DNA of 64,000 nt from Sorghum bicolor (GCF_000003195.3 NC_012876.2:48913276-48977275), one strand, 5' to 3'. Shown: positions 1 through 10,532, counted from the stretch's first letter. Notes: a model not told the origin generated them from the sequence alone. Program-made: numbers and translations.

Positions 1-140
1 ATAACCCCCTATAGAAATAGACAAACACCAAAACTCGTGGAATTCTGTCGGATAAAACCCTAAGTCTGGGTGTTGGTTGCATATAAGTTCTTTTCCATGA
101 TCAGTTGATTGTTAAATGTGAGCATTAAGGACCGTCAACA
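1..140 (-). mobile_element. LTR end of an F-related (Athila-type) retrotransposon, cut by the window edge
   Basis: Read on the minus strand, this stretch starts TGTTGACGGTCCTTAA, the same terminus as both LTRs of the element at 19838-28068. It then has about 70 diverged bases and rejoins that LTR at the AGACTTAGGGTTTTATC segment and the TTTTGGTGTTTGTCTATTTC segment. Satellite sequence resumes at 141. It is therefore the outer end of an LTR lying on the minus strand, from a diverged subfamily. Whether it is a solo LTR or the edge of a full element cannot be seen. Confidence 0.85.
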
Positions 141-2553
141 GTGAGTATTGTTTTCTTAAACTTTCTCAAATGGAAAAATGGTCTATATAAAATGTTTGGA
201 TCTTGATGATCTCTAACAACTTGGTATTCAAATGTTTTTCATTTTAAGTAATTTAGTTTGTCATTTGACCAAGTTTGACCAAAACCCGTCTTGGATTTTA
301 AACACATGTGCCTAGGATTGGCTAAACTTTATCCAAATGGAAAAATGGACAATGTATCAAATGTAGATCTTGATGATCTCTAAAAACTTTGTGTTCAAAA
401 TTGTTTCATTTGAAGTCATCAAATGGGCCATCTCACCATGTTTGAAGCACTCAATTTTGAATTTTGAAAGAATTCATAGCCATGCACCGATTTTCGGAAA
501 CCTAGAGGGTCTCGACTTGAAAAGTCATGAATACCAATATTGTTCCACTCATCAAGATCTACATTTAATATACAGACCTTTTTTGCATTTGACAAAGTGT
601 TGGGAAGGTGTAGTTGAAAATCCACAATTCTCACATATAGTTTCATATAGTTTGTGTGAGATTCAAGATTTGGTGTGTATCGTTTTCTTAAACTTTCTCA
701 AATGGAAAAATGGTCTATATAAAAAGTTTGGATCTTGATGATCTCTAACAACTTGGTATTCAATTTTTTTTCATTTTAAGTGATTTAGTTTGTTATTTGA
801 CCAAGTTTGACCAAAACCTGTCTTGGATTTCAAATACATGTGCCTAGGATTGACTAAAATTTATCCAAATGGAAAAATGGACAATGTATCGAATGTAGAT
901 CTTGATTAGCTCTAACAACTTTGTGTTTAAAACTATTTCATTTGATGTCATCAAATGGGTCATTTGACCAAGTTTGAAGCACTCAATTTTGAATTTTGAA
1001 AGAATTAATAGCCACACACCGGTTTCCATAACCCTAGATGGTCTCAGCTGGAAAAGTCATGAATACCAATATTGTTCCACTCATCAAGATCTACATTTAA
1101 TATACAGACCATTTTTGCATTTGACAAAGTGTTGGGAAGGTGTAGTTGAAAATCCACAATTCTCACATATAGTTTCATATAGTTTATGTGTGATTCAAGA
1201 TTTGGTGAGTATTGTTTTCTTAAACTTTCTCAAATGGAAAAATGGTCTATATAAAAAGTTTGGATCTTGATGATCTCTAACAACTTTGTGTTCAAAATTG
1301 TTTCATTTGAAGTCATCAAATGGGCCATCTCACCATGTTTGAAGCACTCAATTTTGAATTTTGAAAGAATTCATAGCCATGCACCGATTTTCGGAACCCT
1401 AGAGGGTCTCGACTTGAAAAGTCATGAATACCAATATTGTTCCACTCATCAAGATCTACATTTAATATACAGACCTTTTTTGCATTTGACAAAGTGTTGG
1501 GAAGGTGTAGTTGAAAATCCACAATTCTCACATATAGTTTCATATAGTTTATGTGAGATTCAAGATTTGGTGTGTATTGTTTTCTTAAACTTTCTCAAAT
1601 GGAAAAATGGTCTATATAAAAAGTTTGGATCTTGATGATCTCTAACAACTTGGTATTCAATTTTTTTTCATTTTAAGTGATTTAGTTTGTCATTTGACCA
1701 AGTTTGACCAAAACCTGTCTTGGATTTCAAATACATGTGCCTAGGATTGACTAAAATTTATCCAAATGGAAAAATGGACAATGTATCGAATGTAGATCTT
1801 GATTAGCTCTAACAACTTTGTGTTTAAAATTGTTTCATTTGATGTCATCAAATGGGTCATTTGACCAAGTTTGAAGCACTCAATTTTGAATTTTGAAAGA
1901 ATTAATAGCCACACACCGGTTTCCATAACCCTAGATGGTCTCAGCTGGAAAAGTCATGAATACCAATATTGTTCCACTCATCAAGATCTACATTTAATAT
2001 ACAGACCATTTTTGCATTTGACAAAGTGTTGGGAAGGTGTAGTTGAAAATCCACAATTCTCACATATAGTTTCATATAGTTTATGTGTGATTCAAGATTT
2101 GGTGAGTATTGTTTTCTTAAACTTTCTCAAATGGAAAAATGGTCTATATAAAAAGTTTGGATCTTGATGATCTCTAACAACTTGGTATTCAAATGTTTTT
2201 CATTTTAAGTAATTTAGTTTGTCATTTGACCAAGTTTGACCAAAACCCGTATTGGATTTTAAACACATGTGCCTAGGATTGGCTAAAATTTATCCAAATG
2301 GAAAAATGGACAATGTATCAAATGTAGATCTTGATGATCTCTAACAACTTTGTGTTCAAAATTGTTTCATTTGAAGTCATCAAATGGGTCATGTGACCAT
2401 GTTTGAAGCACTCAATTTTGAATTTTGAAACAATTATAGCCGCACACCAGTTTTCCGAACACTAGAGGGTCTCGACTTGAAAAGACATGAAAACCAATAT
2501 ATTTCCACTCATCAAGATCTACATTTCATATACAGACCATTCTTGCATTTGAC
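141..2553 (+). repeat. Satellite array, block 1 (532-bp trimeric unit)
   Basis: The landmark TTTGAAGCACTCAATTTTGA recurs at 441, 973, 1338, 1870 and 2402, giving steps of 532, 365, 532 and 532 bp. Each full unit contains three related subunits, with the shared landmarks CAAATGGAAAAATGG, GATCTTGATGATCTCTAACA and CATTTGACCAAGTTTGA at equivalent places. The 365-bp unit lacks one subunit. No gene is supported; open frames recur once per unit on both strands and are by-products of the repeat. The block ends at the TTGAC duplicated by element A. Confidence 0.95.
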
Positions 2554-5175
2554 TGTAACACCCGATTTTAAGGACAAAATCAGATATGCACCATATGTGA
2601 GTTTTAGAAGATAAACCTCACATATAGCTACAAATAACGGGTAATATCAAAGGACAACGCATAAATTACAGAGCGTACATAGAAAATCAGAAACAACCTT
2701 AGGCAGCAAACCACGGAAGAGAACTCCAAACTTCGGGTGCTAACCTCACTCTACAGGATCCAACTGACTGGTTGATCACAAGCCCAATACTTCTGCTGAG
2801 GTGTGGGGGAGATAGCAAGAGTGAGTCCAAGACGAACTCCGCAAGTATAACAACTAGATTGTTTAGATTCCACAATCTCATGATCAATGTGACATAAATA
2901 ATATAGAGCATTAAACAATAATCAATGAGTTTCTTAACACAAGATTCATCACCCTTAATGTAAGAGTTCCCAAGGCCGCTCGTGACCGTGAGCACGGCTA
3001 GTATACCAGTTTTTAACACTCTGCAGAGGTTGTACATCTTTACCCATGAGTCATGATTTACCCTTTCGCCTGAGGTAATCAGCCTCGTAACCCACTACCA
3101 AGGTAGGTCGGCATGGATCATTATGAAGTCTTTCAAATGTTCGACTAACAAGTTAGGGCCGCTTGGTTTCGGTAGTCAGTCCGTGTGATTCTACCACTCG
3201 CAGGGAATCCACGGTCTGCTATCCCCCATTTGCGCCACACGGGTAACCTCTAACAAGCTAGAAAAATTACTCATACTTGACTAAAGCCAGAGCCATTATA
3301 GCCCTCATGGTTGCACTTTCATCCCGGTTGTCACTTACGAATAAATCCTCAAGTTGCTAAAAAGTCATTATTATCATTTGTTGCTTTATATCAATCTAGT
3401 CACAAGATCATGGTCATGGAATTAAAACCAAAATACTATACTTGCCTTGATCCAATTGCTCCTGCTAGTCCTGCTGATCTTACTTGCTTCCAAGACTCTG
3501 ATCTTGATCACCGAAGTAATGCCCACTGACTAGGCTCGGTCACCAAACATCAACACACAAGCAATCGGAGACAGACATACATGAAGCAAACAAAATTACA
3601 ATTAGATTAGTACACCAGCAGTAAATAAATTTAAATAAAAGTTTTCCAAAATCATCTACACGCTGCTACGATCATGTCAACGAGAAATTCACGAAAAATG
3701 GAGTTACGACGCGAAAGTTACGCTTTTAACGGGATTTCAACAGCAGTTTACGGACTTGTAATTAACTAGGGAATCTAACAGTGGTGAATCTAGCCAACAA
3801 AGGTACCAACGCGAAGCTTATGAAATTATAAAACTAACGCAACTTGAACGGATCGAATCAGAGCTAAAACGGAGAAGATACGAATTTTCTAAGATTTTCT
3901 TTAGAAAAGTAATTAATTAAATAGGATCACAAAATTAAAAAGTTTCAAACTGATGAACCAAGATTACTAACATGTTGAACTCGCGAAAACGAATCTAACA
4001 CAATTTGAACGGGTCAAATCGGAGCTAAAACGAATATTTTATGGCCAAAACATACTCAGTGGCATTTTTGTAAATATAGAAAACGTATTTTGAAATAAAT
4101 CGGCAGACTTTACGTTTTCAAAAATGGAAAGCGTATTCCCTCATATGCGCTTTGGACTGCGGGTTAGAAATTAGAAAACTAGGGGGTCTCTTTAGAAAAT
4201 TTGCCAGGCCGAAGGGGTATGGGCATTTCCTGGCCGTCAGATTCAAGATCAACGGGCGAGATTAGATGGGAGGGGAGAGAGAGGGGACTGGCGGCCAGAG
4301 TTGGGGAAGGTTGCGGCGGCAGCCATTGCCGGCGGCGAGGAGCTCGCTGGAGTAAGCCGTTCGGGCGCTACGGTGCACCAAATTCAAAACCGCGAGAACC
4401 AGGAGAAGGAGGAGAACGAAACGAATTCATTCGCGAGCACGGCGAGAAGCGGGGCAAAGAATCACCGAGAGAAAGAATCACCGAGAGAAAGAGGGGGAGA
4501 AGGAGATGCTCACCACGGCGAGAAGCGGGGCAAAGACGGCTCGAAACGCCGAGCGACGCTCGGCCAACGGCGGTGGTTTTCGGTGCTTGCGCAAGTGGAG
4601 CAGATGCGAGGGAAGTGAAATGAGGGGAGGGGGGAGGGCGGCTCGGGCGCGGACGCTCTTCCAAATGAGCAAAACGCGAGGGAGAAAGGAGTCGTGGGGG
4701 AAGTGGGAGCGGGGTGCGGCGGTTCTACAGAATCGGGAGAGAGGGAGGAGGCAGTTTGGATGGAGGAGAGGGATAACAGGCGGGCCCGGCCTGTCAGCGG
4801 GTGAGGAGAGGGGAAGGGGGAAAATGGCCGGCTGGGCCGCGGCCCAGGAAAGAGAGAGGGGGCGCGGGGGGGGGGGGGGAACTAGGCCGAGCAGGCCGAG
4901 AGGAGAAGGGGGAGGAAAAAAATTCCCTTTTCTTTTTCAAATACATTTTTGAAATGCATTTTCCAATTGAATTTTTAAGCACATTGATATTTTGTTTTTA
5001 AAACAATCATCACCATAAAAATGCACCAACATGTATGCATCAAAAATTTTCTAAACTTATATTAATTTTTTTAATTCTCCAAATTTATTTATTTTTCCTA
5101 TATTTTGATGCTCACAAAATTGACTATAAAATCAAATTCAACTATTTAAAAACAAGCAAATTTTAGGGTGTTACA
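2554..5175 (-). repeat. Element A 3' LTR
   Basis: This is the copy next to the polypurine tract, 2622 bp, TG...CA ended. The first 1.6 kb (plus-strand order) is AT-rich. A GC-rich, purine-rich part follows (about 4200-4920) with a G homopolymer near 4867-4880. Open frames in the GC-rich part overlap on several strands and are not credible genes. Compared with the partner LTR it has a rearranged patch near 4432-4500. Confidence 0.92.
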
Positions 5176-5193
5176 ATTCTACCCCCCTTAAAA
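5176..5193 (-). promoter_or_regulatory. Polypurine tract of element A
   Basis: On the minus strand, TTTTAAGGGGGGTAGAAT lies directly against the 3' LTR. This is the usual site of plus-strand DNA priming. A block encoding a CTCGAGGACGAGAT-like stretch precedes it, as is common at the 3' end of grass Tekay-type elements. Confidence 0.8.
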
Positions 5194-5420
5194 TGAATCT
5201 CGTCCTCGAGATTTGGAAGAGGCTCAGATCCTTTGAGAGAAACAGGAAAATATCTTTATAATCCTTTCATCTTCACAACTTGCATACCAAACTTAAACAC
5301 TTGTCTCAAGGTCACACCTCATGAACATAATTTCCATTGAATAACTATTATTCATAATTGACCAAAGTCCATCTTGACTACTAATTTCCTTTAGCTTACA
5401 ACTCCAAGAGACATAGGAAC

Positions 5421-5888
5421 TTAATATGCATTTGCTTCATCAGGTAGGAGTGGACTACCGTGATACTCAATTCTTTTCCTTGACGGTGCTGTTAAGAGCA
5501 TTTTGTACTGGGTACCATACATCACTCCTTTGTGTGCACACAACCATCCATTACCAAGGACCAAGGGAATACCAAGCGACTGTAACACAATGAGGTTTAC
5601 AGTGAAGTTTTCCTTGTTTATGACCAGATTGATATTTGAGCACACCTGATCTGCTTGTATTTCTCCCACTGGGGTTTGAACTAACAAAGGCTTCCTCGTT
5701 GGGCACTTCACCCTCTCGATTGTCTTTACGAGGTCGGTGAAAATGAAAGAATGCGAAGCACTCGGTTCAAACAGAGCAAAAACTAACACTGAGTCCACTA
5801 GAATATACCCACCCACCACTTTGGTAGCTCCAAGAATGTTATGCCTATCCACATTGCTCAGTCTTGCATTGATATAGTCTCGTTGCAC
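5421..5888 (-). pseudogene. Degenerate retropepsin-like frame of element A
   Basis: About 155 codons are open. The family of aspartic proteases in Del/Tekay chromoviruses normally shows an active-site D-S-G-A-S followed by H-S-F-I, and later an I-L-G-x-x-W-L block. Here the corresponding segment reads ALFEPSASHSFI, so the catalytic Asp-Ser-Gly is replaced by Glu-Pro-Ser, and the late block reads VLGNGWL. The fold may be recognisable, but catalysis is not expected. Upstream minus-strand sequence (5889-5960) still encodes a basic Arg/Lys-rich linker in shifting frames. The start is not defined, because the frame was probably part of a longer gag-protease protein. The sister frame in element D (53972-54403) keeps an Asp at this site. 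Confidence 0.7.
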
Positions 5889-6509
5889 CCTACTTCCATG
5901 AGCAGGCTTCTTACGGCTTTTTCTTTTTCTCTTTCGTCGTTGTGGATTCTAATTTGATTCACTTCCAACTTGCTCTTGAGTATCATTATTTTGATAGCAC
6001 TCAGTTTCATCATACTCATAACATCCTTCAAGGGTAGGATCATCATTCTCTTCCCACGTATCAGTAAGAGGCATCATATATGGCTCCTGATCCATGGGAT
6101 ACTACACTCCCTGTCATCAAGTGACCAACGTCAATGACACAAGAAGGAGAGATGATCATATTCGTAGAATATCTCACGAGACAACTCTCACTTCAAGATA
6201 AGTTGAAAATGCATCAACCCGTGATATCAAGGTTCTACCCCCCTTAAGAAAGGTCGACTAGGAGGCACAAGGAAGGTAGCTTGCACTTTTTCTTGACAAG
6301 TTATCTTGCATTGAGACCCTTTTGACATCCCAAGGAACTTATGTGCAAGGAAGAATTAAATATCTTGAAATTTCCTCGCGATAAAAAAATCACCAGCGCA
6401 GTAAAATGGACATAACTCTTGTTCTGTTAATCCAATAGGGCTATAGCTTATACCGTTAGAAAGCTTGGAAACTTATCTAAAACTTTGCTGTAGAACACTT
6501 TTCCAAAGT
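5889..6509. other. Non-coding interior of element A left of element B
   Basis: Apart from the decayed basic linker, I see no reading frame with family features. Near 6446-6509 is one copy of a roughly 181-bp internal motif (around CTTATACCGTTAGAAAGCTT) that element D carries three times. B interrupts this copy, and its right part continues at 9111. Confidence 0.6.
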
Positions 6510-6913
6510 TGTGGGGGTATAAACCCCTATACCCTCATGGGCCTATATGGGCCGCACCATCAGAGGTGGCTCGGCCCACAGGATGAAGACGTGCGGCGCA
6601 TGACTGGTCGGCATGCACCGCAAGGCTACAAGATATTGTACCAAATAGGATACTTTGCATGTAACTCTGTCCCTTCACGATATATAAGGAGGGGCAGGGG
6701 TCCCCTAGAGGACAGGTCATACACATGATTATTCTCAATCCAATACAATCAGATGCAGGACGTAGGTATTACGCCCACCCGGCGGCCAAACCTGGATAAA
6801 AACCTTGTTCGTGTCTTGCGTCACCATCGAGTTCGTAGTTTGCGCACCGTCTACCGATAAACTACTACCGTGGGTACACCCCAAGGTAGACTGCCGACTA
6901 GCTTTCGTCGACA
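6510..6913 (+). repeat. Element B 5' LTR
   Basis: 404 bp, TG...CA ended. A TATA-like box, CGATATATAAGGAGG, lies at about 6678-6692, in the same relative place as in the LTRs of element C, and is the probable core promoter. Confidence 0.93.
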
Positions 6914-7564
6914 GTGGCGCGCCAGGTAGGGGGTGTGCGTACAACTATCCTAGACGAACAAGATAGCCATCCTCCCCCACTTCACGGCCATGGCGGACGG
7001 CTTCATGTTCATTGTCGGCTTCAACCGCTTCATCGCCATGACCGCAGAGGAGGCGTAGATTCGATCTATGCCGAAAACTTCTTCACCGACGTCGGCTGCG
7101 GCTCCAACCACGCTGGCTACGGTTTCGACCACACCAGCAACGTCTCCGACCACGCCGACAACGCGTCGCCCCTTCTCTGCTACAAAGGGAGGCAGATCGA
7201 CGACACCGACCTACTCAGGCTATCGACCAAGTTGTTTGGCCTACTTGCTCTAACCACGACTCACAATAATAATCGCCACGAAGAACGGTGCTATGACAAC
7301 CGCGACCACCGTCAAGACAGCAAGTCAAAAAGCTCGAGGGCCAGACAATTCTGTCACCACCGACCAGACTTTCGTCCAAAGATAAGTACACTTCTAATAT
7401 TTTATTTATTTTGGCGTAATATCTTTTATTATCCTTCAAAACAACTTTTTGGTTTCCTGACTAGTTTTTTCTCCTACACGAGCTTTCCAGAGCCGGTACT
7501 GTCTTCGACTCCTCCCTACACGTGCATGAGATCCGCCCTCTGCGTTCCGGGTGGTCGGCAGTAG
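6914..7564 (+). pseudogene. N-terminal gag remnant of element B
   Basis: The frame is open from the primer site (GTG, not a real start) for about 216 codons. Its first residues correspond to the gag leader of element C, and the segment CYKGRQIDDTDLL corresponds to LYKGKEIDCSDLL in C gag. Beyond about 7260 the similarity stops and the sequence is AT-rich. The gag core domain, the zinc-binding motif and the protease are absent. A second ATG frame near 6988 ends quickly at a TAG, so the remnant is broken. No function is expected. It probably persists because the 5' leader is needed in cis for packaging or priming. Confidence 0.6.
6915..6932 (+). promoter_or_regulatory. Primer binding site of element B
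   Basis: TGGCGCGCCAGGTAGGGG starts one base after the LTR. It is identical to the site of element C on the other strand, linking the two as one lineage. It starts with the TGG expected to pair with a tRNA CCA end. I have not assigned the tRNA. Confidence 0.85.
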
Positions 7565-7789
7565 CTCTCTGGCGAGGCTGACAATCCCACGCGTGTCTAG
7601 GTTCTGCACCTCATGCTGATTGTTGGCTAGACCAGAGATGGTACAAGCTCTAGGATGAACTAACTACTCGTGCTAATTTTATAACAAAAAATCTAAAACT
7701 TATCTTAGTACTGATTTTTTATCTAAAGGTTATTTATACATCATGTACTACCAATTCTTTATATTTATTTTTCAGGAGTTTGGCCCAGT
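7565..7789. other. Non-coding spacer in element B
   Basis: AT-rich sequence between the gag remnant and the tandem array. I see no gene or structured repeat here. Confidence 0.5.
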
Positions 7790-8235
7790 CGACAAGCTAC
7801 GCTCGGAGACTCGTCGACTATTCTCTACGCTGTGCCCGGGGACTGCTCCGACCACCGAGCATGTTTACGTTCCCAACCATGCTTGGGGACTTGTCCACTA
7901 CTCTCTATGCTGTGCTTGAAGACTGTGCCGACCACCGAGCACGTTTACGTTCCCAACCACACTCGGGGACTTGTCCACTGGTCCCTACGCCGTGCTCGAG
8001 GACTGTGTCGACCACCGAGCACTATACGCTCGGGGACTGTTCGACCAGCTCACCAATTTGAGAGTTTTCGGACTGCACCGACCACCGAGCACTATACGCT
8101 CGGGGACTGGTCGACCAGCCCACCAATTTGAGAAATCAGGGACTGTACCGACCACCGAGCGTTATATGCTCGGGGACTGGTCGATTAGTCTATTCAATTG
8201 CAGACGAGCATGATATGCTCGGGGACTGGTAAATT
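7790..8235 (+). repeat. Degenerate tandem array with polypurine-like motif, element B
   Basis: Units of roughly 50-70 bp repeat the core GACCACCGAGCACTATACG followed by CTCGGGGACTG. Variants of the CTCGGGGACT core occur near 7838, 7885, 7964, 8029, 8098, 8170 and 8218, then again at about 8399 and at the true polypurine tract (8696-8706). The reverse complement of the same unit forms the array at 42848-43283 in element C. Confidence 0.85.
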
Positions 8236-8692
8236 CAATTTTTTAGACCTTGCTACAAGGCTCATACTTCGCCTTCCAGCAAGCTCGAGGACTACATCGG
8301 TACGATGCATCTCGTGATGCATTTCAGTATGAGATTTTCTATGTGGTTTTTTCTTTTTGGACCCTGGCGCCACGTGCCTACGTCACCTACTACCAGGCTC
8401 GGGGACTAAGTGGGCACACTTCACCTTGCGGTGAATATGCTTGCTTTTTTGAGATCTATACTTTTCAGAAAAGTAAAGTGGGCACACTTCACCAGGAAAG
8501 AAATCTTTTTTAATTAAGAGCACCATGCATTCTTCGAACAACCTGCTTCTTCGATGTCAATGTTGATCAACTGTCTTTTGAGTTGGTCAAAATACCGTTG
8601 CAACTGTTTGGACGACTTTTCTGCTTATTGAAGACGTCAAGCCTCACTGCTCGAAGAAGCTCAAGACGGCGTGTTACATCACAATACATGGT
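8236..8692. other. 3' non-coding region of element B
   Basis: This part is shared in reverse orientation with 42393-42847 of element C, for example around GCCACGTGCCTACGTCACC and around AAGTGGGCACACTTCACC. No gene is visible. Confidence 0.7.
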
Positions 8693-8706
8693 GCTCGGGG
8701 ACTAGC
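8693..8706 (+). promoter_or_regulatory. Polypurine tract of element B
   Basis: GCTCGGGGACTAGC lies immediately before the 3' LTR. The purine core CTCGGGGACT is the same motif that is repeated in the array upstream. Confidence 0.75.
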
Positions 8707-9110
8707 TGTGGGGGTATAAACCCCTATACCCTCATGGGCCTATATGGGCCGCACCATCAGAGGTGGCTCGGCCCACAGGATGAAGACGTGCGGCGCACGA
8801 CTGGTCAGCGTGCACCGCAAGGCTACAAGATATTGTACCAAATAGGATACTTTGCTTGTAACTCTGTCCCTTCACGATATATAAGGAGGGGCAGGGGTCC
8901 CCTAGAGGACAGGTCATACACATGATTATTCTCAATCCAATACAATCAGACGCAGGACGTAGGTATTACGCCCACCCGGCGGCCGAACCTGGATAAAAAG
9001 CTTGTCCGTGTCTTGCGTCACCATCGAGTTCGTAGTTTGCGCACTGTCTACCGATAAACTACTACCGTGGGTGCACCCCAAGGTAGGCTGCCGAATAGCT
9101 TTCGTCAACA
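8707..9110 (+). repeat. Element B 3' LTR
   Basis: 404 bp, same ends as the 5' LTR, followed by the AAAGT duplication. It differs from the 5' copy at about 13 sites, most of them transitions. Confidence 0.93.
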
Positions 9111-9612
9111 AAAGTCTATAGTTATATTTGTCCCAAACAGTAAGCAACCAAAACTGGTCAGATTCTTGACAGCACCACTGTATCATCTTGTGATTTTCAT
9201 AACTCCAATACCATAATATCTACGGGGGTGATTCTTGAGGTCAGAGAAAGATATTGAAGTCCACTCTCATCCAGAATTTTCTCATGATTTTTAATCATCC
9301 AAGAACAGAGACATAAGTCGATAAAGATGAGATACTCTAGAAAGGCAGGATAAGGTAACAAGAGAAAACCAAAACCCAACTATTTATGTCATTAATCCTT
9401 ATGCCTTAGACATATTAACTAAATGAAATTGTGAAGAAACTCACAAGATCATTACACTCATTACAAAGATCCAAATCAAACATAAACATAAAGACAATTC
9501 AACCAAGCAGTAAAGGTTCACAAGGCACACAAACTCGACTTTCGCTACTAGCATTTTTATTACACAAGGGCACAAACTCCTATATCTTAAACTTAGTGTG
9601 GCTTCTTTCATG
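9111..9612. other. Non-coding interior of element A right of element B
   Basis: This continues the internal motif interrupted by B (CAAACAGTAAGCAACCAAAA) and is collinear with 55588-55960 of element D. I see no credible gene. Confidence 0.6.
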
Positions 9613-9615
9613 ATA

Positions 9616-9730
9616 CTACTGTTGGTTCTTCTGTGGACAAGACTTTACATAGTGTCCTTCCTGTCGGCAGTGATAACACTTTTTCTTAGCTGGATCCTTT
9701 GTGATATGATTTTCCACTGAGGTGTTGCTC
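9616..9730 (-). pseudogene. Zinc-knuckle end of element A gag
   Basis: In one minus-strand frame the residues C-Y-H-C-R-Q-E-G-H-Y-V-K-S-C form a perfect CX2CX4HX4C nucleic-acid-binding knuckle, followed a few residues later by a TAG at 9616-9618. This is the usual C-terminus of gag and packages the RNA. The frame differs from that of the upstream gag segment (9843-10340), so at least one frameshift separates them. Confidence 0.75.
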
Positions 9731-9842
9731 GGTGTGTTATCAGCTCGCTGACTCTGAAGGTTTGTCTCTGGCTGGCTAGCTTTCTTCCTAACTTGGTTGA
9801 TCCTTCGAGGTTGATACTCTTTATAAGTGATGGTCCATCCAT

Positions 9843-10340
9843 CTATCCATACCTCATGAGCAGTGGGGTAGCTTGAGAAGTTTCTTCATCTACAAGGTTT
9901 GGATTTTCATGGCCAGTGTCCAAAGCTAAATGTGACAACTTAGGATTTGAATGTTGTTCAATTCCCAATGTTGGACCTAGTGATTTTGCCTTCCTCTTCT
10001 TATCCTCATTAGTCACACAATTTGGTTTTACCTTAACTTCCTTTTTAGCTGACCTATTCCGAAGACAAGGAAGACCATAATGCCTACAACAATGGCATTG
10101 ATCCTGATATCCCGATGTATTACTATCAACACCTCCATGAGTTCTCATATTTTTCCAAGCTTCTGCTACTTGTCTCTTCACTGGTCCTGAGATGCACTGT
10201 TGAGAGTTCCCAATCTGAGTCATTCCTTCCACTACTTGTTTTTGCATGGCTAGAAGCTTCTCTTTGTCGAATGCTTTTACAGGTGGGATCTCTGAGTCCT
10301 TTTGTTCATTCATGCCAAATATCTCCTCATTATGAGCCAT
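9843..10340 (-). pseudogene. gag N-terminal segment of element A
   Basis: An ATG frame of 165 codons lies about 180 bp downstream of the primer site, where gag should start. It is rich in Lys, Gln and Asn and includes a Cys/His cluster (QCHCCRHYGLPC). I do not see the hydrophobic core motifs of the Retrotrans_gag domain, so most of the capsid domain has been deleted or has diverged. The zinc knuckle follows in another frame at 9616-9730. The likely role in an active relative is the structural Gag protein. In this copy it is at best a partial protein. Confidence 0.55.
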
Positions 10341-10517
10341 CTAAATAGGCAATGTGGGAGGATTTAGAATAGAGACAAAGTTTTATAATAGAATAGGGTG
10401 GAGGTAAGCATAAATTTTAGCAATTATCAAGGTTAAGGTGAAAGCAAGAAGAAAGCAGAGATAAAAGCATGCTAAAACGTTCGGTTCTAACTAGGCTTGC
10501 GTCCTACAGTCAGCATT

Positions 10518-10529
10518 GCTTTGATACCA
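10518..10529 (-). promoter_or_regulatory. Primer binding site of element A (initiator tRNA-Met type)
   Basis: On the minus strand, TGGTATCAAAGC lies three bases after the 5' LTR. The common plant site for tRNA-iMet is TGGTATCAGAGC, so there is one mismatch. Confidence 0.85.
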
Positions 10530-10532
10530 CTT

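Larger units (their letters stand above)
6510..9110 (+). mobile_element. Element B: deleted, non-autonomous Tat-type LTR retrotransposon
   Basis: LTRs of 404 bp begin TGTGGGGGTATAAACC and end TCGTCGACA or TCGTCAACA. The 5-bp duplication AAAGT is at 6505-6509 and 9111-9115. The primer site, LTR termini, gag start and polypurine tract all match element C at 41919-53951, so B is a shortened relative. It retains only an N-terminal gag remnant and the 3' tandem array. All protease, polymerase and integrase coding sequence and the antisense gene are missing. I counted 13 differences between the 404-bp LTRs (about 3.2 percent). Confidence 0.93.

Noticed and set aside
974..1270. Recurrent 98- to 122-codon frames in the satellite on both strands
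   Set aside because: They recur once per unit, differ in start codon and length, and both strands are open together. Low stop density in the repeat explains them.
3080..3260. Possible tRNA-like elements in the A/D LTRs (GGTTCGACTAA)
   Set aside because: A B-box-like string is present, but no acceptor-stem pairing or A box could be arranged.
4201..4952. Overlapping GC-rich frames in the A LTRs, also at 12180-13081
   Set aside because: Purine-rich composition opens several frames on both strands. They sit in LTR sequence and differ between the two copies.
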